Part shown: piece by piece, positions 16,950 to 25,253 of the stretch
Position numbering within the stretch: position 1 is the first letter of the stretch
Layout of the letters: each line of letters begins with the position of its first letter
NCBI GenBank assembly: GCA_002408465.1
Contig: DHSM01000016.1
Coordinates: 1 to 64,000 of the forward strand
Source: Firmicutes bacterium UBA5286
GTDB lineage: Bacteria; Bacillota; Proteinivoracia; UBA4975
Direction: 5' to 3'
DNA length: 64,000 nucleotides
Made by a program: the position numbers and the translations under genes
The notes under the pieces: generated by a model
The model's input: the letters and a program-made list of their open reading frames with translations, nothing else
Told to the model about the DNA's origin: nothing
Database searches by the model: none

Positions 16950-17633
16950 ATGAGTCATTTGCATATAAGTGATGGTGTTTTGCCTTGGTGGCTGTGGGTT
17001 GGCGGGTATGTGGCCACCTTAGCAATCGTGCTGCTGGCCTTAGGCCGGCTTCGGGGCCAGCGCCGTCTGCTGCCAGCAGTGGCAGTAATGGCGGCAGTGG
17101 CCCTAGTTGCCATGAACATTCCTCTGGGGTTGCCAGTGCATATCAATTTAGCTGCGCTGGCAGGCATAATCCTGGGACCCCTCAATGGCTTTTTGGCGAT
17201 ATTCATTGTCAATTTGCTGACCTCATTGATTGGCCACGGAGGCGTGACGGTGCTGGGAATAAATTCTCTGTTGGTGGGCAGTGAAGCCCTGGTGGCAGGG
17301 CTGCTGTTTAAGGGTTTAGGCGGCGCAAAAAGGCTGCTGCCCAATATCGCCCTTTCTGTCCTGGTCGCTCTCTTGGTTTCCACCCTCTTGGTGGTGTCAA
17401 CGGCAGGCCTGGCTGGAAGAGAGCTGGAGGATTGGGTTGCTCATGTGCACGGCCATGATCCGTTAGTGGAGACAGGACATGACCACGAGTCAGGATTCCT
17501 CAAGACCTTTGTCACGATTATCGCGCCACTGGTGGCGGTATGGATGGCGGCAGAGCTGGCGGTGTCCCTGTTGGTGGCGGGCTATGTAAATAAGGTTAAG
17601 GGCGGCTGGTTTGACCGGGGTGATAGCGTTTGA
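16950..17633 (+). CDS. ECF metal transporter S component (CbiM/NikM-like)
   Basis: A 227-residue membrane protein with about seven hydrophobic helices. The N-terminus MSHLHISDGVLPWWLW mirrors the metal-binding start of CbiM/NikM (MHIxDG). A His-rich loop (HVHGHDPLVETGHDHES, about residues 163-179) could capture metal. I chose ATG 16950, preceded by GGGGTGAAG, because the family begins there; the longer frame overlaps the regulator. Together with the following T and ATPase genes it makes a complete ECF importer. Placement behind a Zur-like gene suggests zinc rather than cobalt or nickel (inference). Confidence 0.85.
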   Translation: MSHLHISDGVLPWWLWVGGYVATLAIVLLALGRLRGQRRLLPAVAVMAAVALVAMNIPLGLPVHINLAALAGIILGPLNGFLAIFIVNLLTSLIGHGGVTVLGINSLLVGSEALVAGLLFKGLGGAKRLLPNIALSVLVALLVSTLLVVSTAGLAGRELEDWVAHVHGHDPLVETGHDHESGFLKTFVTIIAPLVAVWMAAELAVSLLVAGYVNKVKGGWFDRGDSV

Positions 17634-18322
17634 ATCTGGCGACTCTTGATAATCTGGCTGTCAATCATCGCTGTTGGCTGCAGCGGTGTTCGACACTGGC
17701 CAAGGTTCTCTTTGCCGCGGCAGTGCTGACTTTTCTTCTGACTACAATGTCACTGCCCTTTATCGCCGGGCTGGCAGCGCTGTTGCTGGTCATTGCCTTG
17801 AGCAACCGGCTTCCTCTTGCGGTTCTCTTGCCCCTTGCCCTTATCCCCATGATCTTTGCCGGCATCTTTGCCTTCAGCATTAGGGATTGGGCAGTGGGGC
17901 TGACGGTAATTGGACGGGCCGGAACGGCAGCCCTGATAGCGGCTGAGGTGTTTATGACCACAGTCCCTGTTCATCTCTTGGGGGTGATCTCAGCGCCAAT
18001 GCCTGAGATTTTTGGGGAACTTATATATTTTACTTATCGGTCCCTCTTTCTGCTGGCAGGGAGCTTGGACAACACCCTGAAGGCAGTGAGATTGCGTCGG
18101 GGAAAAGAGAAATTCAGCTTTGCTCGGGTCCGGGCTACGGCCCAAGTCTATGGCATGACCCTGGTCCGGGCTTGGGATATGGCTGGACGCCAGTATGACT
18201 TGCTGAGGCTGCGTGGTCTTGGCCAGGGGCTTAAGATTAGCCGGGACTGGCATTTGCGTTCTTCTGACCTGATCTTGCTGGCAGCGATACTCCTGATTGG
18301 AATGGGGTGGTATTTTGTCTGA
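17630..18322 (+). CDS. ECF transporter T component (CbiQ-like)
   Basis: The 230-residue transmembrane coupling subunit of an ECF importer, with about five hydrophobic helices and a cytoplasmic region carrying the conserved A-R-G type coupling motifs (RLRRGKEKFS, LRLRGLGQG). It links the substrate-binding S protein to the ATPase. The TTG start at 17630 overlaps the stop of the S-component gene and follows GGGGTGA, which suggests translational coupling. Confidence 0.85.
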   Translation: MNLATLDNLAVNHRCWLQRCSTLAKVLFAAAVLTFLLTTMSLPFIAGLAALLLVIALSNRLPLAVLLPLALIPMIFAGIFAFSIRDWAVGLTVIGRAGTAALIAAEVFMTTVPVHLLGVISAPMPEIFGELIYFTYRSLFLLAGSLDNTLKAVRLRRGKEKFSFARVRATAQVYGMTLVRAWDMAGRQYDLLRLRGLGQGLKISRDWHLRSSDLILLAAILLIGMGWYFV

Positions 18323-19154
18323 GCCTATTGTTTCTGTGGATTGTATGCGTCATGTCTATCCTGACCGCACAGAGGTTTCCCTCTGCGGTGTGGAGTTTGC
18401 TGTCCAGCCGGGGGAAATCGTGGCCGTGCTGGCTGCTAATGGGGCAGGCAAGACCACGTTGCTGCAGCATATAACCGGCATGCTCCGGCCGGTGGAGGGC
18501 AGCGTCCGGGTCTTCGGCCTCGACCCTTATAAGGAATTTGAAAAGGTGCGCACCCGCCTGGGAGTGGTGTTTCAAAACCCCGCCGAGCAGATTATTGGCC
18601 CCACTGTGGCTGAGGATATCGCCTTCGGTCTGGGTCACCTGAAATTGAGCCGGCAGGAGCAGGCCGCCAGGGTGGAGGCTATCTTGCAGCGCCTGGGAAT
18701 TACTCATTTGGCGGGCAAGGTCCCTCATTATCTGAGCGGCGGCGAGGTAAAAAAAGTCGCCCTGGCTGGGGCCCTGGTCACAGCGCCGGAACTGTTGGTG
18801 TTGGATGAACCCTTTGCCGAGCTGGACATTCAGGCGGTTGGGGATTTGGTAGGGATGCTGCGGACTGTCAGTCGGGAAGAGGGCACGGCAATTATCTTTA
18901 CCAGCCATCAGCTGGAACCGGCGGCGCTGCTGGCCGACACAGTCTATGTCCTCAATGAGGGCCAGGTGGCGGCTAAAGGCAAACCCTTAGAGGTCTTCCA
19001 GCAGCAGGATATCCTAGAGCAAAGCCGCCTCCAGGCGCCGGATTTGTTTCGCTTGGTGGACCTGTTGCGGCGGGCGGGGTTGGATATTGAGCCCAATTTA
19101 GATATCCGGCAGGTGGCAGCTCAAATTATCGCCGCCGCAGAAAATAGTGTATAA
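18315..19154 (+). CDS. ECF transporter ATP-binding protein (CbiO-like)
   Basis: An ABC ATPase of about 279 residues: Walker A (ANGAGKTT), Q-loop (FQNPAEQIIG, the form typical of ECF A-components), signature (LSGGEVKKVALAGAL), Walker B (LLVLDEP) and switch His (TSHQLE). Only one A-component is present, so it probably works as a homodimer. I favour TTG 18315, which has GGGGTGG just upstream; TTG 18297 is an alternative. The gene overlaps the T-component gene by eight bases. Confidence 0.88.
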   Translation: MSEPIVSVDCMRHVYPDRTEVSLCGVEFAVQPGEIVAVLAANGAGKTTLLQHITGMLRPVEGSVRVFGLDPYKEFEKVRTRLGVVFQNPAEQIIGPTVAEDIAFGLGHLKLSRQEQAARVEAILQRLGITHLAGKVPHYLSGGEVKKVALAGALVTAPELLVLDEPFAELDIQAVGDLVGMLRTVSREEGTAIIFTSHQLEPAALLADTVYVLNEGQVAAKGKPLEVFQQQDILEQSRLQAPDLFRLVDLLRRAGLDIEPNLDIRQVAAQIIAAAENSV

Positions 19155-19212
19155 TACCGAAGGGCGGAGTTGGCACCGATTACGCAGATGTTATTGCCGA
19201 GGAGGTTGAGGA

Positions 19213-19926
19213 ATGGGAGATATATTGATAATAAGCACCCTGGCGGGACTGACCACTGCCCTTGGTGCAGGAATAGTAATTCTTGCGGGAAAGCCTTCTA
19301 CTAAACTGCTGTCTACATTGCTGGGTTTTGCCGGCGGTGTCATGCTGGCCATTTCTAATTTGGTGCTTCTGCCTGAGGCCATAGAGAACGGCGGCACTGT
19401 CATAGCGATAGTAGGATTTGGCTCAGGCGCTTTGATGATGCATTTATTGGATCATCTCATTCCTCATATCCATTTCACCAATGGCTGTGAAAAAAATGGG
19501 GAAATGCTCAAAGTGGGTTACCTGATATTTTGGGGGATTGCCGTGCACAATGTGGCCGAGGGTCTGGCCATAGGCGCGGGCATGATCGCTCATCCCAGTC
19601 TGGGCCTGGCCATTGCCATTGCCATCGGGATTCACAATATTCCTGAGGGGATGGCTACCGCCGTGCCCCTATGCTTAGGGGGATTGAAGGCGGTGAAAGT
19701 GCTGATTCTGACTGCCGTTGCAGGCCTGATGACGGTGGTTGGCGCCGCCCTGGGCAGTCTTGCCTTTCAGTCCAGTTCCGGCTTTGTGGCGGCGGCCCTG
19801 GGCTTTGCCGCCGGAGCGATGTTCTATATTGTCGGGGATGAATTGATTCCCCATGCCCGCAATTATCATCATTATTGTGCGACTATTGGCCTGGTGTTAG
19901 GGTTTATAGTGGGAGTGTTGTTGTAA
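19213..19926 (+). CDS. ZIP-family metal transporter
   Basis: A 237-residue, roughly eight-helix membrane protein with the paired ZIP signatures HNVAEGLAIGAG and HNIPEGMATAVP, which form the binuclear metal site in the central helices. ZIP proteins bring zinc and sometimes iron or manganese into the cytoplasm. The ATG follows GAGGAGG. It lies 58 bases after the ECF ATPase on the same strand with no clear terminator between, so it probably belongs to the same Zur-controlled unit. Confidence 0.9.
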   Translation: MGDILIISTLAGLTTALGAGIVILAGKPSTKLLSTLLGFAGGVMLAISNLVLLPEAIENGGTVIAIVGFGSGALMMHLLDHLIPHIHFTNGCEKNGEMLKVGYLIFWGIAVHNVAEGLAIGAGMIAHPSLGLAIAIAIGIHNIPEGMATAVPLCLGGLKAVKVLILTAVAGLMTVVGAALGSLAFQSSSGFVAAALGFAAGAMFYIVGDELIPHARNYHHYCATIGLVLGFIVGVLL

Positions 19927-19952
19927 ATAATCGCCCGGGTGGCGTACATAAA

Positions 19953-20048
19953 TGTAGGGGGGCGGTTTCCGCCCCCTTTCTTGATAGGGAAGACCCGGCG
20001 GGAGGGGAAACCCCTCCATTTTGAGGTTAAAGGTTAAATGTTGGAGGT
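19953..20048 (+). repeat. Composite intergenic repeat, copy 1 (modules A-B-C)
   Basis: Module A (TGTAGGGGGGCGGTTTCCGC, 19953-19978) is a G/C hairpin. Module B (CGGGAGGGGAAACCCCT, about 19998-20014) is a second hairpin. Module C (ATTTTGAGGTTAAAGGTTAA, 20017-20048) is a purine-rich tandem of GGTTA units. The same modules recur at 24861-24999 beyond phnE. A T-tract at 20080-20086 after GGGG/CCCC may terminate nearby genes. Confidence 0.7.
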
Positions 20049-20083
20049 TGGAAATTTTGGGGTCCCGATGTCGCCCCGTTTTT

Positions 20084-21505
20084 TTAGAGCAGGGGCTGGA
20101 TGGTATGGGGAGCATTTTTTTCTTTTAATATCCTGCCCATGATTTTAACGCCTTTGATAATTTCATCCTCGCCGGCGGCGGCGTAGCTGAGGCGAATCCA
20201 CTGATCATAGAGGCCGCTGGGGGCAAAGAAGCTGCCGGGGGTAATGAGGACGTCCTCCTTTAGGCACTGCTGATAGAGTTCGTCGCCGGTTATTCCCTGA
20301 GGGAGCTTAAGCCACAGGTGGAGGCCGCCGCCGGGGGCAGTAAAGCGGACTTCTTGGGGCAGGTATTCTGCCAGGGCCTTGAGGGCTGCCTGGCAGCGGG
20401 CAGAGTAAAACTTCTGCATGGCCTGGATATGCTGGTGCCAGGTCTTCTCCCGCAGATACAGGTCCAGGGTGCGTTGGAGGAGGCCTGAACTGGAGATATC
20501 GGAAAACTGTTTCGCCGCCCCGATTCCATGGTTGAGGGGGGCGGGGGAAATAGTCAGGCCTAAGCGCAGACCGGGCATGAGGATTTTAGAAAAGCTCTTG
20601 ATATACATAACCTGATCTTTTGAGTCCATGGCCTTGAGGGGCTGGCGGGAAGTATGGTCAAAGGACAATTCACTGAGGTAATCATCTTCGACGATGAAAA
20701 ACTGGTGCTCCCGGGCAAGGTCCAGGAGGGCCTGTTTTTTTTGGGTCGAATAGGAGTAGCCAGTAGGGTTTTGAAAGTTGGGCATGACGTAAAAGAGCCG
20801 GGGTTTGTGCCGGCGGAGCTGTTGCCTGAGCTCCTTTAGGTTGGGCCCGTCTTTTTCCAGGGGGATGGCCACTATCCTGGCCCCCCGGGACTGGAAAGAG
20901 GCGATGGCCCCGTGGTAAGTGGGGCCCTCAACGAAGATGGTGTCCCCCGGATTGGCGAGAATTTTTGCTGCCAGGTCGATGCCTTGCTGGCCCCCGGAGA
21001 TGATGTGGATGTTTTCCACAGGAGTGTGGATGCCGTTGCTGATCAGGTATTCTTGCATGGCTTCCCGCAGGGGTGGCCAGCCCTGGCTCTCCTGATAGCC
21101 AAAGGCGTGCCCGCCGTCCCGGTCCAGCACCTTGTTGAGCAGGCGCTGAAAATCTGCCACGGGAAAGATCTCCGGGGTGGGAGTGGCACTGGCGAAATTG
21201 ATGCCGTTGTGGGGGATATATATCTGACGGGTGGTCTCCGCCGGCGGCGCCGGGCGGACAAAGGTGCCGCTGCCCACTTTGGACCAGACATAACCTAGCT
21301 GTTCTAAATTCTTGTAGGCTGTGACTATGGTGACATTGTTTACCTCCAGGAGTGCGGCCAGGGACCGGATGGAAGGCAGGCGGGTATCGGGGGCCAGCTG
21401 GCCTGAATCTATCGCCTCCGCCAGGGCGGAAGCAATTTGAGTGTGAAGAGGTTCAGTGCTCTCCCTCTGCAATCGTATCGATACATTATCTAAAGGCGAA
21501 CTCAT
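20084..21505 (-). CDS. MocR-type regulator (GntR HTH fused to class I aminotransferase domain)
   Basis: A 473-residue protein: N-terminal GntR winged helix (LHTQIASALAEAIDSGQL, LPSIRSLAALLEVNNVTI) and a fold-type I aminotransferase-like domain whose YIKSFSKILMPGLRLG carries the PLP Lys. MocR proteins use PLP or a PLP adduct as effector. It diverges from phnDCE, so it may control that transporter. I chose ATG 21505, eleven bases after AGGAGGG; a TTG at 21514 is too close to that site. Matching 15-mers at 21475 and 21585 are candidate binding sites. Confidence 0.9.
   Translation of the reverse strand: MSSPLDNVSIRLQRESTEPLHTQIASALAEAIDSGQLAPDTRLPSIRSLAALLEVNNVTIVTAYKNLEQLGYVWSKVGSGTFVRPAPPAETTRQIYIPHNGINFASATPTPEIFPVADFQRLLNKVLDRDGGHAFGYQESQGWPPLREAMQEYLISNGIHTPVENIHIISGGQQGIDLAAKILANPGDTIFVEGPTYHGAIASFQSRGARIVAIPLEKDGPNLKELRQQLRRHKPRLFYVMPNFQNPTGYSYSTQKKQALLDLAREHQFFIVEDDYLSELSFDHTSRQPLKAMDSKDQVMYIKSFSKILMPGLRLGLTISPAPLNHGIGAAKQFSDISSSGLLQRTLDLYLREKTWHQHIQAMQKFYSARCQAALKALAEYLPQEVRFTAPGGGLHLWLKLPQGITGDELYQQCLKEDVLITPGSFFAPSGLYDQWIRLSYAAAGEDEIIKGVKIMGRILKEKNAPHTIQPLL
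21475..21489 (+). promoter_or_regulatory. Candidate MocR half-site 1
   Basis: GTATCGATACATTAT lies within the first codons of the mocR-like gene and matches GTACCGATACATTAT at 21585 in 14 of 15 positions. The copies are 110 bases apart in the same orientation. Confidence 0.4.
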
Positions 21506-21570
21506 TTCTAGCAAATCCCTCCTGTACCTATTGACACTATGCTAAGAGCATGCAATAATATTATTGGAAA

Positions 21571-21599
21571 CAATCTAAGAGATTGTACCGATACATTAT
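21571..21599 (+). promoter_or_regulatory. Candidate MocR half-site 2 and adjacent palindrome
   Basis: GTACCGATACATTAT (21585-21599) repeats the site at 21475. Next to it is the inverted repeat CAATCTAAGAGATTG (21571-21585). Both lie in the divergent promoter region between the regulator and phnD, about 50 bases before the phnD start. Confidence 0.45.
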
Positions 21600-21650
21600 T
21601 ATATCCTGTTAACAAGGATATGTAAAGCACTTTTGAGGAAGGTGTTACAG

Positions 21651-22523
21651 TTGAAAAAAACAGCTTTATTCTTAGCTCTGCTCATGGCGGTCACTCTTAT
21701 TTCCGGCTGCTTTGGCCAGCAGAAAGAAGAAGAATTAGTCATGGCTTTTGTGCCCATGAAGGATGCCGAGAGCCTGGTGGAGAGCGTCGAACCTTTGGCA
21801 GAGCTCCTGTCCCAGGAGTTGGGCATCAAAGTCAAGCCCTTTACCGCTGTCAACTATGTGGCGGTGGTGGAGGGACTGGGCTCGGGCCAGGTGGATTTTG
21901 GTTTTATTCCGCCTTTCAGCTATGTGCTGGCCAACAGCGAAAGCAATGCCCAGGTAGTGTTGTCTTCCCTGCGCAAAGACGGTTCGGCAACTTACAAGGC
22001 TCAATATGTAGTGCGGACAGACAGTGAAATCGATTCCCTGGAAGATTTGGCAGGGAAAAAGATCGCCTTTGTGGACCCGGCATCTACCTCAGGGTACTTG
22101 TATCCTGCTGCCCAGCTCATCGGGCTGGGTTATGACATTGATAAGGATTTTCAGACCATTTATGCCGGCGGCCATGACAAGGCTCTGCAGGCAGTATTAA
22201 ACGGCGATGTGGATATGGCAGTAATGTTTGCCGATGCCCGGCAGCGGTATGCTGCAGATTTCCCCGCTGCCATGGAGGAGACAAGAATCATCGGCTATAC
22301 CGAGCCAATTCCCAGCGTTTCCATTACCGTGCGGGGAGATATGGATGCGGAGATGTCCGAAAGAATAGCTTCTGCCCTGCTGGCCATTGCCGAGGATCCG
22401 GAAGCTTTGGCAATATTAAAGGAGCTCTTTGACATCCATGGTTTTGTCCGGGCTACGGACAAGGATTACCAGATAGTCAGGGAAGTTGCAGAGGCCCTGG
22501 ATGTGGACCTGACGGGAGAATAG
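21651..22523 (+). CDS. phnD: PhnD-like substrate-binding lipoprotein of an ABC transporter
   Basis: A 290-residue lipoprotein: signal helix, lipobox LISGC, then a periplasmic-binding fold with the PhnD pattern (LVMAFVPMKDAESL near the mature start, GSGQVDFGFIPPFSYVLA, VDPASTSGYLYPA). Family members bind phosphonates, phosphite or phosphate. I chose TTG 21651, which has AGGAAGGTG upstream and gives a normal signal peptide; TTG 21633 lies within that ribosome site. It is the first gene of phnDCE. No C-P lyase or phosphonatase gene is in the window, so the ligand is open. Confidence 0.9.
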   Translation: MKKTALFLALLMAVTLISGCFGQQKEEELVMAFVPMKDAESLVESVEPLAELLSQELGIKVKPFTAVNYVAVVEGLGSGQVDFGFIPPFSYVLANSESNAQVVLSSLRKDGSATYKAQYVVRTDSEIDSLEDLAGKKIAFVDPASTSGYLYPAAQLIGLGYDIDKDFQTIYAGGHDKALQAVLNGDVDMAVMFADARQRYAADFPAAMEETRIIGYTEPIPSVSITVRGDMDAEMSERIASALLAIAEDPEALAILKELFDIHGFVRATDKDYQIVREVAEALDVDLTGE

Positions 22524-22544
22524 AAAAGAACTGGGGTGGAGGAA

Positions 22545-23312
22545 ATGCTGGAACTGAGGCAGGTAAACAAAAGCTTTCCAGGCGGGGTGCAGGCCCTGGC
22601 AGATGTCAGCCTCACGGTGAAGCCAGGGGAATTTGTGGTCATCGTTGGTGAAAGCGGCGCCGGCAAATCCACTTTGCTCAGGACCATCAATGGACTGGTG
22701 AGGCCGGATTCCGGTGAGGTCCTGGTCAACGGCCATGACATCGGTTCGCTGCAGGGGAAAGAGCAGCGAAAATTGCGCCGGGGGATCGGCCTGATTTTCC
22801 AGGACTTTAACTTGGTGGAGCGCTCAACAGTGCTGACCAATGTCCTGGCCGGGCGCCTGGGATACAATCCTGCCTGGAAGACGGTGCTGGGCAGCTTTCC
22901 TCCTGAAGATGTGGAATTAGCCCGCCAGGCTTTATCAAGGATGGGCCTGGGGGACAAGATATTTAACCGGGCAGCGGACCTAAGCGGCGGACAAAAGCAA
23001 CGGGTCAGCATTGCCCGGGCCCTGGTCCAGCAGCCCCACCTGATTTTGGCGGATGAACCTGTGGCAAGCCTGGATCCTCCCACCGCCCATGATATTATGG
23101 CCTGGTTCCGCAAGATCAACCAGGAGGAAGGAATTACCATCCTGGTCAATCTCCACGACATTCATCTGGCCAGCCAGTATGGAGATCGGATTGTGGGAAT
23201 GCGTCAGGGAGCTATTGTTTACGACGGGCCTGCTGTTTCTGTAAACGGGGAGATCTTCGCCAGCATTTACGGGCGGGCGCCGGTTGGAGATAAGTTCAAT
23301 GGGGCGCTTTAA
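22545..23312 (+). CDS. phnC: PhnC-like ABC transporter ATP-binding protein
   Basis: An ABC ATPase of 255 residues with Walker A (GESGAGKST), Q-loop (FQDFNL), signature (LSGGQKQRVSIARAL), Walker B (LILADEP) and switch His (VNLHDI). The FNLVERSTVLTNVLAGRLGY stretch is characteristic of PhnC. The ATG at 22545 follows GGGGTGG. It sits between the binding protein and the permease and overlaps the latter by 14 bases. It energises uptake of phosphonate or a related oxyanion. Confidence 0.92.
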   Translation: MLELRQVNKSFPGGVQALADVSLTVKPGEFVVIVGESGAGKSTLLRTINGLVRPDSGEVLVNGHDIGSLQGKEQRKLRRGIGLIFQDFNLVERSTVLTNVLAGRLGYNPAWKTVLGSFPPEDVELARQALSRMGLGDKIFNRAADLSGGQKQRVSIARALVQQPHLILADEPVASLDPPTAHDIMAWFRKINQEEGITILVNLHDIHLASQYGDRIVGMRQGAIVYDGPAVSVNGEIFASIYGRAPVGDKFNGAL

Positions 23313-24843
23313 GTATTTGCTTGTGCTGGCGCTGCTGGCGCTGTGCGCCTGGCAGATCGGCCTGGATCCGGTGCGAATTTGGCAGGGTCTGCCCCATATG
23401 GGGGCGCTTCTGGCCCGAATGGCCAATCCCCAATGGGACTATGCTGCCCAGGTGCTGGAGACTTTGGCCGAGACCTTGAGCATGGCTGTGGCCGGGGCAC
23501 TGCTGGGAACCCTGATTGGCCTGCCCCTGGCAATTATTGCCGCCAGGAATATCTCTCCTCATCCTGTATTGTGCAGGCTGACGCGTTGGCTGCTGGCAGG
23601 AGTGCGGACCATTCCCCATGTGGTATGGGCGGCGCTGTTGGTAACGGTGTTCAGCATCGGCCGGGGCGCTGGGGTGCTGGCCTTAAGCATCACTGCCGCC
23701 AACATTGTGGCGAAACTCTTGAGCGAGTATATTGAGAACCTTGAGGGCCGGCAGCTGGATGCCCTGAAAGGGGTGGGCGCAAGCTGGGGGGCAATGGTTG
23801 TCTACGGGGTGCTGCCAAGGATTGCAGGCCGGGTGTGGTCGCTGCTCTTCTTTGCCCTGGAAGTAAACGTCAGGGCGGCGACGGTGCTGGGCCTGGTTGG
23901 GGCCGGAGGCATCGGCCAGCTCTTGTGGCGGGATCTCAACTTTCTTCGCTATGACCGCCTGGCCACCCTGATCTTGATTCTCTTCCTTACTGTAGCAGCC
24001 ATCGACGGCCTGAGCTGGCTGGCCCGAAAACTGCAAAATCTGGAGTTGCCGGGTTTGGTCTTTCGGGGGTATAAAAACTTTCGGGCCTGGCAGTGGTTGA
24101 AGCTGGCCCTGGGCGCTGTCGTGGTCGCCCTTGCCCTGGGCTGGAGCATATCCCTGCTGGGCATCAGCTGGGATCGGTTTGTCCTGGGCCTCAAACAGGG
24201 CAGCTCCATGCTGGGCAGGATGCTTACTCCCGACTGGAGCTATAAGCACCGCATGCTCCAGGGCTTGGCCGAGAGTATGTATATTGCCTTATTTGCCACT
24301 ATTGCCGGCAGTCTGCTGGCGGTGCCTGCGGCCTTTTTCGGCGCCTATAATCTCTGGCGGCATAAGGCCTGGCCCGTGGCAAATAAACTGGCAGTCAATT
24401 TTATCCGCACTTTTCCCCCTGTGATTTTGGCGATTATGTTCTTCCGGGGGGTGGGACCCGGTCCCCTGGCGGGGGCCCTGGCCCTGACCATTTACACTAC
24501 TGGGGTGCTGGGGAAACTGTACGCAGAAATCGTGGAGGCGGTGGACAGCCGGGGGCTGGAGGCAATAGAGTCCACCGGCGCCACGCCTATCCAGGTTTGG
24601 GTATATGGCCTGCTGCCCCGGGTGTTGCCGGATTTTCTCGCTGCTTCCCTTTACCGGCTGGAATCTAATGTCCGCAACGCTACAATTATGGGCATAGTCG
24701 GCGCCGGCGGCATCGGCACCTGGCTGATGCTTAATCTGTCCGCCCGCTATTGGGAGCGGGTGGGTTTGCTGCTGCTGGGGATGATTGTAACTATATTGCT
24801 GGTGGATGCCATCAGCGGATTCATGCGCCGCCGCCTCTCCTGA
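23299..24843 (+). CDS. phnE: PhnE-like ABC permease, internally duplicated
   Basis: A 514-residue permease, twice the usual PhnE length. Each half carries the coupling segment (LKGVGASWGAMVVYGVLPR in the first, STGATPIQVWVYGLLPRV in the second) and a VGAGGIG motif, so two permease domains are fused and a single chain could form the whole pore. About twelve hydrophobic helices are visible. The ATG at 23299 follows GGAGA and overlaps phnC; an upstream TTG is possible. Fused PhnE proteins are known in Firmicutes. Confidence 0.92.
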   Translation: MGRFKYLLVLALLALCAWQIGLDPVRIWQGLPHMGALLARMANPQWDYAAQVLETLAETLSMAVAGALLGTLIGLPLAIIAARNISPHPVLCRLTRWLLAGVRTIPHVVWAALLVTVFSIGRGAGVLALSITAANIVAKLLSEYIENLEGRQLDALKGVGASWGAMVVYGVLPRIAGRVWSLLFFALEVNVRAATVLGLVGAGGIGQLLWRDLNFLRYDRLATLILILFLTVAAIDGLSWLARKLQNLELPGLVFRGYKNFRAWQWLKLALGAVVVALALGWSISLLGISWDRFVLGLKQGSSMLGRMLTPDWSYKHRMLQGLAESMYIALFATIAGSLLAVPAAFFGAYNLWRHKAWPVANKLAVNFIRTFPPVILAIMFFRGVGPGPLAGALALTIYTTGVLGKLYAEIVEAVDSRGLEAIESTGATPIQVWVYGLLPRVLPDFLAASLYRLESNVRNATIMGIVGAGGIGTWLMLNLSARYWERVGLLLLGMIVTILLVDAISGFMRRRLS

Positions 24844-24860
24844 GGCGGATTTTTTTAAAA

Positions 24861-24999
24861 AGGGAGACCCCGCTGTCGGGAGGGGAGACCCCTATTTTGA
24901 GGTTAGAGGTTAGATGTTTGATGGTGGAATTTGAGCCGAGGTGATAAGTGTAGGGGGGCGGTCTCGCCCCCTTGGTTGGATGTTAGAGGTTAGATGTTT
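24861..24999 (+). repeat. Composite intergenic repeat, copy 2 (modules B-C-A-C)
   Basis: Module B (CGGGAGGGGAGACCCCT, about 24877-24893), C (ATTTTGAGGTTAGAGGTTAG, to 24918), A (TGTAGGGGGGCGGTCTCGCC, 24949-24971) and a second C (GGATGTTAGAGGTTAGATGT, to about 24999). The orientation matches copy 1 at 19953-20048, so the two flank mocR-phnDCE as direct repeats about 4.9 kb apart. Confidence 0.7.
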
Positions 25000-25076
25000 A
25001 TTTGCCAGTTGGCACCCTGAATAGGGCCGGGTAATACACTGAAGCAGGCAGGAGTTGGTCAGCGTATAATAAGTAA

Positions 25077-25226
25077 TGCTAATTGCACCATATCCTGCCA
25101 CCAAACGCCGCTTCGGCCAAGTACTGCCGGCATTCACGGTACCCGGGGCAGGTTGCCGAACTCGCCGAAGGAGGCGTTTGTTAATATACTGGACCGGGCC
25201 CTATGGCCCGGTCCAGGTCTTTTAGA
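25077..25226 (+). ncRNA. Unidentified structured RNA after phnE
   Basis: A two-part stem closes the element: AAACGCC (25103-25109) with GGCGTTT (25173-25179) and CTTCGGC (25111-25117) with GCCGAAG (25164-25170). Inside, CTGCC (25124-25128) can pair with GGCAG (25147-25151). A strong 12-bp terminator follows (CTGGACCGGGCC / GGCCCGGTCCAG, 25189-25216, then TCTTTTAGATTTT). TATAAT at 25065-25070 could be a -10 box, but no good -35 is present. I do not recognise the family. The terminator also lies between convergent genes. Confidence 0.5.
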
Positions 25227-25253
25227 TTTTGTGATGTGGCCGCCTGTGCGCTC

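Noticed and set aside
20654..21298. Plus-strand open frames opposite the MocR-like gene
   Set aside because: They are antisense to a gene with strong domain motifs and lack ribosome sites and family similarity.
25077..25226. SRP RNA or tRNA-like assignment of the structured element after phnE
   Set aside because: The SRP signature GGAAGGAAGCAGCC is absent and there is no cloverleaf, so it was left as unidentified.
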